Position numbers and translations under genes: made by a program. Shown here in pieces: positions 25,299 to 34,039 of a stretch of DNA of 64,000 nt (position 1 is its first letter; every line of letters begins with the position of its first letter). Under the pieces are notes generated by a model. The model saw only the letters and a program-made list of their open reading frames with translations, made no database searches and had not been told where the DNA came from. Source of the stretch: Lachnospiraceae bacterium. GTDB taxonomy: Bacteria; Bacillota; Clostridia; Lachnospirales; Lachnospiraceae. The DNA is taken from the NCBI GenBank assembly GCA_900199595.1, contig FZRB01000016.1:36151-100150 (forward strand), read 5' to 3'.

Positions 25299-25625
25299 CT
25301 ACTTATCTTTGGACTTATTTGAGTCAGTTTTGTTTTTCTTTCTGTAGGAACGTACTAAAACTGCGATGATTACTCCGAGTGTGAAAGCAAGTACTGCAGT
25401 GAGTACGTACCCGCCGGCTTCTGCCGGAAGAAGAAATGAACCATATACCGACTCTGAACTCCGAGCCGCAGCTCCTGCATATATGCTGAGAACACACATC
25501 AGCATTATTCCGACAACAAAAGCAGAAGCTGTAAGGATCCTGGTCCTTTGCTTCTCCTTTTTTTCTCTGACAAGAGCGCCTCTTTTCATTATTTCGTTTA
25601 GAGCTTCTTCCGTAGAATACTTCAT
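25299..25625 (-). CDS. Small two-span membrane protein
   Basis: A 108-residue protein. An N-terminal charged cytosolic helix (STEEALNEIMKRGALVREKKEKQR) is followed by two transmembrane spans (about 32-52 and 73-92) and a Lys-rich tail. The family is not recognised. The ATG at 25625 is chosen because AGGAG sits seven bases upstream; a GTG two codons earlier is too close to it. It lies between the PrsW-like protease and the giant secreted protein and could assist or regulate its export. Confidence 0.7.
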   Translation of the reverse strand: MKYSTEEALNEIMKRGALVREKKEKQRTRILTASAFVVGIMLMCVLSIYAGAAARSSESVYGSFLLPAEAGGYVLTAVLAFTLGVIIAVLVRSYRKKNKTDSNKSKDK

Positions 25626-25666
25626 TTTCACTCTCCTGAATCTGAATAAATAAATCCATATATCTA

Positions 25667-25696
25667 TTAATACCGTCTACACTTCATTTTACTCAA
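25667..25696 (-). promoter_or_regulatory. Promoter ahead of the small membrane protein and giant surface gene
   Basis: TTGAGT (25696-25691), an 18-nt spacer and TATTAA (25672-25667) on the minus strand. It allows expression apart from the sigma-factor genes upstream. Confidence 0.5.
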
Positions 25697-25703
25697 TAAG
25701 AAT

Positions 25704-26333
25704 TTACTTTTTTTCAAAAAATATTTTTCCCTTTGAATAGAGTAAAAGAGCTGTGAATATCGGCAGTGCATATCCCATAATCGAAGATAGTCCCGTTTTT
25801 GAGACTAGAAGATTGTATGTAGCGTGAAATGTCATGGCAAGCGACAGGGCTCCAAGAACTCCCGGGAATCTGAAAACCTTATAACGTCTCAGAAGATTAA
25901 GACCTATAGCTAGAGCCACCATGCTGACCAGATGCATTACTCCTACTGCCAGTCCTCTTATCATGACATAGGGAAGACTCTGTGCGCTGTAGGAAAGAAC
26001 ATAGCAGCAGTTTTCAAAAGTAGCAAAGCCCGCTCCTATTCCGACAGAAAAGGATATCAGCTTATCATCTGCGGGTTCAAAAAGCATAAGACAAATCAAT
26101 ACTGGGATCAGCTTCATCACCTCTTCTATAATTGGAGAAATAAAAACAGATGTATCCTCTGCTTTCATTCCCGATGCATTTTCTATAAATCCTCCCACAT
26201 ATGCAGCCAGAAGACACGCCACCATACCGGCAAGAAACGAAAGCACGAAACGTCTCGCCCCACCTCTGATGAAAAGAAGGGAGATAATAAGCGGAACCGC
26301 TATGCATATGAGTACATTTTCAGCATATATCAT
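25704..26333 (-). CDS. PrsW-like intramembrane protease
   Basis: A 209-residue polytopic membrane protein (about six to seven spans). It carries the PrsW/CPBP-type signature: SPIIEEVMKLIP (EExxK, about 67-78), FATFENC (about 104-110) and HATYNL near residue 169. In Bacillus PrsW starts the cleavage of the anti-sigma factor RsiW. Here the gene overlaps a polytopic membrane protein by 4 nt and follows an ECF sigma gene, so a role in releasing that sigma factor is a reasonable inference. Confidence 0.8.
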   Translation of the reverse strand: MIYAENVLICIAVPLIISLLFIRGGARRFVLSFLAGMVACLLAAYVGGFIENASGMKAEDTSVFISPIIEEVMKLIPVLICLMLFEPADDKLISFSVGIGAGFATFENCCYVLSYSAQSLPYVMIRGLAVGVMHLVSMVALAIGLNLLRRYKVFRFPGVLGALSLAMTFHATYNLLVSKTGLSSIMGYALPIFTALLLYSKGKIFFEKK

Positions 26334-27160
26334 TGACTCTCCCCTTTCTGAACATCATCCTCTCTTACACCCAGTCTGCAGTTCTTTTTAACCGCCATAA
26401 GCATAAGAGGAATCGTCATGGTATTTATGAAAAGCGCTATATCATAAAGCGCATCGGCACTCATATATGAAATAAGTATAGTCCAGAGATACAGCGTACA
26501 TGTAAGATAAAGAGACTTCTCCTCATCAACGGACTGTCTAAGGGCAAAGATACATTTTGCAAACAGCCATCCGGCTATACCATATTCAAAAACCACGCAG
26601 AATATATCTACTGCAGTTGCAGCTGTTCCAGATACATAGAATCTTATGGTATGAAAAAGCACAAGAAACGAGCTGACGATTGCAGCTATATATCTTTCAG
26701 CCATATTGATTGCATGTGTATAAAACATACCTCTCAGCAAAAGATAAGTAATATAAATATACGGAATACCAAAAATAATATCCTGTCCCCATTCTCCGGA
26801 CCATGCGATCCACAGAGCAATGTTGACCAGGATAAATAAAAATGAAAAAATTAACGCACCTATGTTAAACTTTTGATTTTTGCCCGCAACGGCCTCCAAA
26901 CCCGCAGAAATAAGAAGCAGTGATGCACATTCGGCGATCTCATCTACTGCAAAGGGCATTCTGGTATCAGGTCTTAATATGGTATATATACTGCTGTAAA
27001 AGCCGCTTAATAAGAAACTGATCATTGCAAATGTAAAAAAAGCCGGGAATGGTCCATTCCCTTCTATAACCATCAGCTTTGAAGACAGATAAATAACAAA
27101 AAACAAAACAAAAACCTGGAGAAGCTGTATGGATATTTCAAAAATCTCGGTAATACTCAT
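26330..27160 (-). CDS. Polytopic membrane protein between ECF sigma factor and PrsW
   Basis: A 276-residue protein with about eight hydrophobic spans and a short charged C-tail (VREDDVQKGESQ). I do not recognise the family; it lacks the zinc-finger anti-sigma motif. The start overlaps the sigma gene by 4 nt and its end overlaps the PrsW gene by 4 nt, so the three are tightly co-translated. It may be the sensor or an unusual anti-sigma factor. Confidence 0.75.
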   Translation of the reverse strand: MSITEIFEISIQLLQVFVLFFVIYLSSKLMVIEGNGPFPAFFTFAMISFLLSGFYSSIYTILRPDTRMPFAVDEIAECASLLLISAGLEAVAGKNQKFNIGALIFSFLFILVNIALWIAWSGEWGQDIIFGIPYIYITYLLLRGMFYTHAINMAERYIAAIVSSFLVLFHTIRFYVSGTAATAVDIFCVVFEYGIAGWLFAKCIFALRQSVDEEKSLYLTCTLYLWTILISYMSADALYDIALFINTMTIPLMLMAVKKNCRLGVREDDVQKGESQ

Positions 27161-27726
27161 TTGTATCCTATCTCCTCCAGAGTTTTCTTTAGCGAAGCCT
27201 TCGCTCTTGCAGACAGGTTATAAACCTGCTTTTTTGTTTTCTTCATGATCCTGGCTATTTCATCCAGCTGCATATCTTCAAAATACATAAGATATAAAAC
27301 CTGTCTGTAATCTGAATTAATCACCTTCAAAGCCTGCCACAGTTTCTGATTCTTCTCTTCTCTGAGAATCACATATTCCGGCTGATTTTGAAAATCATCC
27401 GGCTGACTTTCCAGAGCATCATCAGTCATATCAAAGAATCTTTTCCTGCGTCTCAGATGATTTCTTGCCTGATTTCTGGCTACAGCAAAAAGCCATGTTT
27501 TAAACTCAGCATCCTTTCTGACAGAATAACGAGCAGTTTTTGACACCAAAACAGCGAAGGTATCCATCATCAGTTCCTCCGCATCGTCTTCATTTCCCAC
27601 AATTCCGTACAGAAACATTGTCAGACTGCTCTTATACTTCTCAAAAAGTATGCGTAAAGCCTCTTCACTGTCATCATTGAGAAATCGAATATATAATTGT
27701 CCGTCTGTTTCGGACATCTTGTACAT
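27157..27726 (-). CDS. ECF-type RNA polymerase sigma factor
   Basis: A 189-residue sigma-70 family member with region 2 (EEALRILFEKYKSSLTMFLYG, DAEELMMDTF, KTWLFAVARNQARNHLRRRKR) and region 4 (ALKVINSDYRQVLYLMYFEDMQLDEIARIM, with a KKTKKQVYNLSARAK recognition helix). There is no region 1 or 3. The first ATG (27726) is one base from GGGGGA, so the ATG three codons later (27717) may be the true start. First gene of the sigma-membrane protein-PrsW unit, after a strong terminator. Confidence 0.92.
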   Translation of the reverse strand: MYKMSETDGQLYIRFLNDDSEEALRILFEKYKSSLTMFLYGIVGNEDDAEELMMDTFAVLVSKTARYSVRKDAEFKTWLFAVARNQARNHLRRRKRFFDMTDDALESQPDDFQNQPEYVILREEKNQKLWQALKVINSDYRQVLYLMYFEDMQLDEIARIMKKTKKQVYNLSARAKASLKKTLEEIGYK

Positions 27727-27794
27727 TCCCCCACAATAAATCCTTCGCTCAGCTCAGGATGCGCCCCTTAAAAGACTCTTATAATAACAAAATA

Positions 27795-27823
27795 CTGCCC
27801 TTATAATCAGCTTATAAGGGCAG
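27795..27823 (-). terminator. Terminator after the DHH gene, end of the 32-kb run
   Basis: CTGCCCTTATAA and TTATAAGGGCAG form a perfect 12-bp stem around TCAGC. On the minus strand TATTTTG follows. It lies 15 nt past the stop at 27838 and separates the long run from the sigma locus. Confidence 0.8.
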
Positions 27824-27837
27824 AAACTTATCAAAAA

Positions 27838-28773
27838 TCAAACAGGTGTCTTGCCATTCAGCTTATCTATAATAACCGGAAGCTCGGCATCTATTTTATC
27901 ATTATCCAGCTGGCAGGTTCCGGCATTTGCATGTCCGCCGCCACCATAGCTGAGGCACAGCTCTCCGATATTAAAATCAGAGTTTCTGTTAATTATGGAC
28001 TTTCCAATCATAACAGCAGTATTCTGCTTCTTGAAGCCCCAAGCAACATGTACTGAAAGCTCTATTTCAGGCCACATAGCATAAACCATAAAACGGTTTC
28101 CTGCATATATAGTCTCTTCATTTCTGAGATCGATTACAGCAACCTTATCATAGATCTTGGTAATCCTCTTAAGCTGTTCCTTGAAGAGCTCCTGCTGTTC
28201 AAAATACAGATCAACTCTTTCTTTAACATCAGGAAGCTTAAGAACATCATCGATGTCGTGATCAACACAGTAATCAATAAGCTCCATCATGAGATCATAA
28301 TTTGATATTCTGAAATCATGGAATCTTCCAAGTCCGGTACGGGCATCCATAAGGAAGTTCATCAGTACCCAGCCATCAGGATTAAGTATTTCCTGCTCAT
28401 TGAAGTCTGCGCTGTCTCCCTTATCTACAGCTATCATTATTTCGTCGGAAACTCTCTTGAATTTTTCCTTTCCACCATAATAATCATATACTACTCTGGC
28501 AGCCGACTTAGCATTGCCGTCTATAATATATTTGCCTTCATAATCTTCCTTCTTATTTCTGATAAGCTCACTTTCATGATGATCAAAGGCAATTCCTACT
28601 CTTTTATCAAAAGGAAGGTTTGTTGTAATATCATTTTCGGATAATTCAATCTTTCCATCCTGAACATCCTTTGGATGAACAAACTTTATATCTCCTATGA
28701 TGTCCATCTCTCTAAGGAGCATTGCACATACAAGTCCATCAAAATCACTTCTTGTAACAAGTCTTTTTTTCAT
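27838..28773 (-). CDS. DHH-family phosphoesterase
   Basis: A 311-residue DHH/DHHA1 protein: SDFDGLVCA (9-17) and FDHHESE are metal-binding motifs, and YGGGGHANAGTCQ is the C-terminal DHHA1 substrate loop. The family includes nanoRNases, pAp and cyclic-dinucleotide phosphodiesterases and exopolyphosphatases; which substrate applies cannot be read from sequence. The ATG at 28773 has GAGGAGG upstream and lies 4 nt past the stop of an HD-GYP-type gene, which makes nucleotide-signal turnover an attractive guess. Confidence 0.85.
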   Translation of the reverse strand: MKKRLVTRSDFDGLVCAMLLREMDIIGDIKFVHPKDVQDGKIELSENDITTNLPFDKRVGIAFDHHESELIRNKKEDYEGKYIIDGNAKSAARVVYDYYGGKEKFKRVSDEIMIAVDKGDSADFNEQEILNPDGWVLMNFLMDARTGLGRFHDFRISNYDLMMELIDYCVDHDIDDVLKLPDVKERVDLYFEQQELFKEQLKRITKIYDKVAVIDLRNEETIYAGNRFMVYAMWPEIELSVHVAWGFKKQNTAVMIGKSIINRNSDFNIGELCLSYGGGGHANAGTCQLDNDKIDAELPVIIDKLNGKTPV

Positions 28774-28777
28774 ATCA

Positions 28778-30025
28778 CTAAACCTCCTCTGCATCAACTA
28801 CTCCTGCGTAGTAACGAGCACCCTCTTTTGTAACTTCTCTTTCTCTTATGCTGTAGATATTATCATAATTATTGATAAGCATATCTACTATGTATCCAGA
28901 CATAGCCCCGTCTTCAACATTCTGTCTTAAGGTTGCGATAACCTCTTCCTTATTCATACCCTTACGATAGGATCTTATCTCGGCTACAGCTGAGAATATA
29001 TCAGCTATTGCTATGATACGTGCGCCCATCGGTATATCATCTGCAGACAGTCTGAAAGGATATCCATATCCGTTCAGTCTCTCATGATGAAGTGAAGCCC
29101 ATCTTCCTATCTGCTCAAAACCTGCCACATTCTTAAGCAGAAGATTTGTATAGTAAGCATATTCCTTAACTATATTGAACTCAGCATCTGTCAGCTTGTC
29201 ATTCTTCTCAAGAATACTCTTAGGAACCTTAAGCTTTCCGATATCATGAAGATATCCTGCAACCATCATCATCTTGCATTCATCCTCAGACATTCCCATT
29301 ATCTCAGCAAGTCTTACTGCTGTAGCTGCAACTCCTGAAGAATGCATCGTGGTATAGGAACTTCTGAAATCGATTATACGTGACATAAATCTTGACATCT
29401 CGATCATATCATCAAGTGTTACTATATTTGCATCCGATATGTGTGTAAGGAACAGCTCTGGCTGATGAAGAACCTCCATCCATACATATTCCTTACCGGC
29501 AAATCTGAGGAATGCTTCAACTACAGCATTACTTATCTCCTCACCTGCAAGATCGGAAACCGTATCACATATATCAGCCACCTGATTCAAAGCTGCATCT
29601 CTTGAATCCAGCATGGTAGATACTCTGTCTGAAAGATCGATTATTTCTGCAAAATCCTTGAATCTGTCTATGTCGAATAAAGATTCATCCGTCTCATCCT
29701 CAGGACTTGCAATCTTCATTATCTCACAGACAGGCTTCAGTCTCGGAACATCCCCTATTATTGAAAGACCGGCTCCAGCAACATCCTTGAAGTAATACCT
29801 CTTTCCGTTTTCTTCCTCCGGCATAAGAACTATACCGACATCAAACAGAAGACTCGCATACAGAAGATCCTTTCTATCCTCAGCACTGTAATCCATTTCT
29901 CCGGCTATATTGTAGGCAAGGTATGCCACTCTCTGATGGTAATTCTCTGTCTCCGGACGAAGCAGATTCATTGCATTGGCAAAGCTTCTGGCAATATCTC
30001 TCATATTCGTAAATTTCTTCTCCAT
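28778..30025 (-). CDS. HD-GYP-type phosphodiesterase with degenerate N-terminal HD domain
   Basis: A 415-residue cytosolic protein. The C-terminal half is an HD-GYP domain: YLHDIGKL (HD at 260-261), HHERLNGYGYP (313-323) and a following ADIFSA metal motif. This class degrades cyclic di-GMP or related dinucleotides. Residues 1-190 have the helical rhythm of a second HD domain (YHQRVAYLAYNIAGEM, LLYASLLFDVG) but lack a full set of ligands. ATG at 30025 with GGAGG seven bases upstream. Coupled to the DHH phosphoesterase gene. Confidence 0.82.
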   Translation of the reverse strand: MEKKFTNMRDIARSFANAMNLLRPETENYHQRVAYLAYNIAGEMDYSAEDRKDLLYASLLFDVGIVLMPEEENGKRYYFKDVAGAGLSIIGDVPRLKPVCEIMKIASPEDETDESLFDIDRFKDFAEIIDLSDRVSTMLDSRDAALNQVADICDTVSDLAGEEISNAVVEAFLRFAGKEYVWMEVLHQPELFLTHISDANIVTLDDMIEMSRFMSRIIDFRSSYTTMHSSGVAATAVRLAEIMGMSEDECKMMMVAGYLHDIGKLKVPKSILEKNDKLTDAEFNIVKEYAYYTNLLLKNVAGFEQIGRWASLHHERLNGYGYPFRLSADDIPMGARIIAIADIFSAVAEIRSYRKGMNKEEVIATLRQNVEDGAMSGYIVDMLINNYDNIYSIREREVTKEGARYYAGVVDAEEV

Positions 30026-30115
30026 TAGCAACCTCCAATACTGTTTTTCTTTAAATCCCCATTTATATATTTTACAATAGAATCAGTGATAAATCTATTA
30101 TAATATTTAAAAATC

Positions 30116-31090
30116 TCACAGTCTGTCTATCCATATCTTTGCCAGTTTTGTCCACTCAGCCACATCCTTTAAGTCCTGACTGTCTTTTTCCTCTTCCTGT
30201 GGAGGCATCTCCTCAACGGAGAACTGAATGATAAGCTCCTGCCTTCTCTTTTCAGATACATTCACGCCCTCATTTCGCCTTACCGCTTCAACTGCTCTTT
30301 CCACCTGCTCCATGGTATATTCCCCACCCCTGAATGAAGCAAGCTTCTCCGGATCTGCCACACTCAGACCATGTCTTCCATACGGAAAAACATAATGTGC
30401 ATATGGTATCGCCTTTTTCCTTAATGCATCTGCAAACAGATAGCTGTTCTCAATCGGAACAAGATCATCCGTAAGTGTCTGCCATAAGAAACATGGCGGC
30501 GTATTCTCACTGACCTGTTTTTCCAGTGAAAAGTATTCCATCTCCTTCTCATCAGGTTCATATCCCAGAAGAGTCTGAAACGAATATATATGAGTATACT
30601 CTCCTGATGTAATGACCGGATAAGATAAGACAACCCCGTCAGGTCTGTTGGATATATCCGCATATTCAGGATTGATATCCTTCACGTCTGCAAAATGTGT
30701 TGCAAGACTGCCACATACATGAGCGCCAGCTGAAAATCCCATGATAATAAGCTTCTTCCCGGAGATATGGTATTCTTCAGCCTTCTTTCTTAAAAACCTC
30801 ACAGCTCTGGATATATCATTTAACGGCTGAAGCTTTAGTGGAACCGACATGGTGATATCTGTGGTATAGGTAAGCACAAATACATTCATACCCATGTCAA
30901 AGAACACCTTTGCTGCCAGCTCACCCTCATGAGGCACGCACATACAGTAGCCTCCTCCGGGTGCTATCAATAAACAGTCTCTGTTTTCGTCATCATCATG
31001 CAGATAAGCATATATATTGGGAATAAAACCATAAGCCGCTGCATAGTTATATTCCCCATCACTCCATATATCTCCCCTGAAATTTTGCAT
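30116..31090 (-). CDS. Alpha/beta-hydrolase, BD-FAE/carbohydrate-esterase-like
   Basis: A 324-residue cytosolic esterase: oxyanion loop PGGGYCMCVPHEGE (about 44-57), nucleophile elbow GFSAGAH (Ser near 119), an acid at TDDLVP and catalytic His in YGRHGLS. The layout fits enzymes that remove acetyl or feruloyl groups from sugars or xylan. No signal peptide, so it acts inside the cell. It follows another alpha/beta-hydrolase by 33 nt. Start with GGGGGTG upstream. Confidence 0.8.
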   Translation of the reverse strand: MQNFRGDIWSDGEYNYAAAYGFIPNIYAYLHDDDENRDCLLIAPGGGYCMCVPHEGELAAKVFFDMGMNVFVLTYTTDITMSVPLKLQPLNDISRAVRFLRKKAEEYHISGKKLIIMGFSAGAHVCGSLATHFADVKDINPEYADISNRPDGVVLSYPVITSGEYTHIYSFQTLLGYEPDEKEMEYFSLEKQVSENTPPCFLWQTLTDDLVPIENSYLFADALRKKAIPYAHYVFPYGRHGLSVADPEKLASFRGGEYTMEQVERAVEAVRRNEGVNVSEKRRQELIIQFSVEEMPPQEEEKDSQDLKDVAEWTKLAKIWIDRL

Positions 31091-31123
31091 ATTTTTACAC
31101 CCCCTGTAAAAATCTCATATAAA

Positions 31124-32032
31124 TCAATATATTTCATTTAAAAATTTTCTGACCTCGACCCAGGCATGCTTAGACTCATCCATTAACGTCCCGGCTATCT
31201 GAAACACATGGAACATTCCGTTATACTTTGTGAACCTCACTTTTACTCCTGCAGCTCTGGCCTTTGCAGCGACTATCTCTGAATCGCTGAGAAGCATTTC
31301 GTCACTCCCCACCTGTATAAGCATAGGCGGAAATCCGGTAAAATCACCAAATGCAGGTGAAATTCTTGGATCTCTGGGATTTGCATCTCCCGGATATGGA
31401 TTATCAAATATCAGATGTGATCTTTCATTTCCGAAAACCGGATCAATATCAAAATTATCCTTATATGAGTTTCCACTTGCAGTAAGATCAGTCCAGGGCG
31501 ACATGGCTATAATTCCTGCAGGCAGTCTTCTCCATCTTGACTTAAGTGTATGACAGAGCGCCATGGCAAGACCACCCCCAGCTGAATCCCCCGCAAGAAC
31601 CACCTGATCCCGATGCCAGCCCTGGTCAAGAATCCAGTCATAGGCATCTATCGCATCCTCAAGCGCTGCCGGAAATGGATTCTCGGGTGCAACTCTGTAA
31701 TCAACTGATACTACAGTTGCACCACTGCCCACCTCGGAATAAAGACCTGCCATTTTTTTATAATGTCTTCTGAAAGCACCCACATATCCGCCGCCATGAA
31801 GCTGCATGATAACCCATGGACTTTCAGATTCCTTCCACCTCAGAACCTCCATCTTGAAATTATCCATTTCAACTATCTCTGATTCAAGATGCTCCGGATA
31901 TGAAAATGTTTTCTCCAGCTCGCTGATTCCAACCACATCAGCATTATGCATATCGGCAAAATACTTACTGCTGTTGAATTCGGCAACCAGAGTTTTTATA
32001 ATTTTACTGCGTTTACTGAGTTCTTCGGGCAT
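31124..32032 (-). CDS. Alpha/beta-hydrolase of the hormone-sensitive-lipase type
   Basis: A 302-residue esterase with the HSL hallmark LHGGGYVGAF (about 79-88), catalytic GDSAGGG (about 148-154), an SDEM acid region (about 243) and the His in GMFHVF. No signal or membrane span. Likely cleaves short acyl esters. ATG at 32032 with GAGGAAA; 27 nt after the DUF6320-like gene, in one operon with a condensation-type acyltransferase. Confidence 0.83.
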   Translation of the reverse strand: MPEELSKRSKIIKTLVAEFNSSKYFADMHNADVVGISELEKTFSYPEHLESEIVEMDNFKMEVLRWKESESPWVIMQLHGGGYVGAFRRHYKKMAGLYSEVGSGATVVSVDYRVAPENPFPAALEDAIDAYDWILDQGWHRDQVVLAGDSAGGGLAMALCHTLKSRWRRLPAGIIAMSPWTDLTASGNSYKDNFDIDPVFGNERSHLIFDNPYPGDANPRDPRISPAFGDFTGFPPMLIQVGSDEMLLSDSEIVAAKARAAGVKVRFTKYNGMFHVFQIAGTLMDESKHAWVEVRKFLNEIY

Positions 32033-32059
32033 AGCTTTTCCTCATATCTGAAGTGGTTG

Positions 32060-32752
32060 TTATATCTTAAATCTACGTTTTATTTCGTTGGAGACCATTC
32101 TTGTCCCAAACATTATGGTTCCCAGAAATATAAATCCCGTTACCATCACTGCTATAAGTGCAAGATAACTGGTTTCTACAAGACCGGTATAATGCAGAAT
32201 GATCAGCACCACGCTCAGAAGAAGTGTGGTTATTTCTGTCATGATATAATTCTGCCAGCCGTCTATACCAACGATCATAAGAACCAGCGCACCCACATCG
32301 ACTGCCATAAACAGAATCGGAAGAGCATACATATAGGCCCAATCATCTCCGCCAGTCAGTGAATCAAGAGCTATAAGCAGCGGTATGGCAAAAATCATCT
32401 GCCCCACGATGATCTTCTGAATACTTTTTCGTTCCCTGAAGGAATAAAGCAGTGTCATAACACCATAACCCAGACCCGCTATAACTATGAGTGACCAGTA
32501 TACTCCGTCAAAGGTATAATAATTTATAATCAGCACCGTTACAGTCACAACTAAAGCGGCAAAAATAACCGCACGAATGACAATCTGCATCCATTTGAGT
32601 GAAGCAGTTACATCGGGATAGGTAACGGATACGGATTCCTGACCTATCTTATGCTCGTCACCCTCTCCCGTTTCAAGTACACCATGACAAAGAGGACACT
32701 CTATAGCATCATCGATTATATTTACATTACATCTGATACATCTTCTAGACAT
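32060..32752 (-). CDS. DUF6320-like zinc-ribbon membrane protein
   Basis: A 230-residue protein. An N-terminal zinc ribbon (RRCIRCNVNIIDDAIECPLCHG, two CxxC pairs) is followed after ~35 residues by about six transmembrane spans. It matches the DUF6320 family, found beside an alcohol-acetyltransferase-like gene as here. Its ATG at 32752 overlaps the end of that gene by 8 nt and has GGAG upstream. Function unknown. Confidence 0.75.
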   Translation of the reverse strand: MSRRCIRCNVNIIDDAIECPLCHGVLETGEGDEHKIGQESVSVTYPDVTASLKWMQIVIRAVIFAALVVTVTVLIINYYTFDGVYWSLIVIAGLGYGVMTLLYSFRERKSIQKIIVGQMIFAIPLLIALDSLTGGDDWAYMYALPILFMAVDVGALVLMIVGIDGWQNYIMTEITTLLLSVVLIILHYTGLVETSYLALIAVMVTGFIFLGTIMFGTRMVSNEIKRRFKI

Positions 32753-34028
32753 AATAAACTCCATTGGTTTCTATTTCTATATTGATACCTTCTTCACTCA
32801 GCTTTCTGAAGAATATCTTCTGTATCTCACTTTCTCTGACACATGCACTGAAGGTCAGAGTGAGTTTGTCTTTGAAAGAAAGAACCGTCATTTTCATGTT
32901 CTGTCCCTTTGACATAGACAGTACGGCTTCAAATCTTTCTATAAAATCCTCATAAGGCGAAGCAACCTTCATAACTCCAAGATTTGTAATTGTAGTTGTA
33001 TTAGCCTTTGCTGAAGCATTGTACACCTGTTTCATGGCTATGTTCTTTAGAAACAGCGGTATCGCCCTTAAAAGAAGATTCATCTCATTTGAGACATTAT
33101 ATGAAAACAGTCTTTCAAGATTCTCTTTCGTTATCTGCTGGGAAAGACTTGATTTTACTATCTCAACTACCTCTTCAAAGGTATAATCATCCTTAACCGG
33201 TTCAAATACAGAGGTCACGACTACGAAGAAATTCTTGTTAGTATCTGATTCAAAGTAAGGTCTTAGATTAACCGGAACACAAACCGTTAATGGTTTTTCC
33301 GATTTTTTTCTTTTTAACTGATTTATATATATAGCCCAGGTATAAACCGCAACCAGATACTGGTTTATAGTTGCACCATAGGATTTAGCTGCTTTCTTTA
33401 TCTCATCAATCGGCATTGTACCATGGATAATAGCAAACTGATTTATGGGAAGCTTCTCTCCCTTTATAACTACAGACCTTTTTGTCTTATAGCTTTTCTT
33501 TTGTTTTTTTCTGTAATTGCTGATATAACTGTCTGAAGTATCAAGAGATGTCTCTACTCCAAGAGAATTACTAACAGAGCCTAAAACATCACTATGTTTA
33601 AGTCTCAGATACTGATAAGTTATTTCCTTAAGAAATGTAAGCGCCCCGTTACCGTCAGTAAGCGCATGAAAGACTTCCAGATTGATTCTGTTTTTATAAT
33701 AGGTTAGTCTGAAAAGATAATTATTGTTACTGTACTGATTAATGAACATACACGGATAGGTATATTCCTGTTTTACCTTTGGAGCATTATTCTTGTTCTC
33801 TTCAAAATAAAACCAGAAAATTCCTCTTTTCATGCTCATGCAAAAAACATCAAAATGAGGAAGGACCTTTTCCAGAGCAACCTGAAGAGTAGTCTCATCG
33901 ATTTCCTCCTTCAGCGTAACTGCTACTCTGTAAACATTGCTCATTCCTTCTCTGGCTATAACCGGAAAAAGCTGGGCAGTATTGTCCAGCTTATCCCATT
34001 TTAAATTGTAGACTCTTTTCTTTTTCAT
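32745..34028 (-). CDS. Condensation-type (alcohol acetyltransferase-like) acyltransferase
   Basis: A 427-residue enzyme of the CoA-dependent acyltransferase/NRPS-condensation fold. The catalytic motif appears as HALTDGNGAL (about 117-126, HxxxDG), with a second-half strand KPLTVCVPVNLRPYF typical of the group. Substrate unknown; acyl transfer to an alcohol or lipid is the family expectation. ATG at 34028, nine bases after AGGA. Together with DUF6320 and two esterases it forms an ester-making/ester-breaking gene set. Confidence 0.78.
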   Translation of the reverse strand: MKKKRVYNLKWDKLDNTAQLFPVIAREGMSNVYRVAVTLKEEIDETTLQVALEKVLPHFDVFCMSMKRGIFWFYFEENKNNAPKVKQEYTYPCMFINQYSNNNYLFRLTYYKNRINLEVFHALTDGNGALTFLKEITYQYLRLKHSDVLGSVSNSLGVETSLDTSDSYISNYRKKQKKSYKTKRSVVIKGEKLPINQFAIIHGTMPIDEIKKAAKSYGATINQYLVAVYTWAIYINQLKRKKSEKPLTVCVPVNLRPYFESDTNKNFFVVVTSVFEPVKDDYTFEEVVEIVKSSLSQQITKENLERLFSYNVSNEMNLLLRAIPLFLKNIAMKQVYNASAKANTTTITNLGVMKVASPYEDFIERFEAVLSMSKGQNMKMTVLSFKDKLTLTFSACVRESEIQKIFFRKLSEEGINIEIETNGVYYV

Positions 34029-34039
34029 CAAGAATAATC

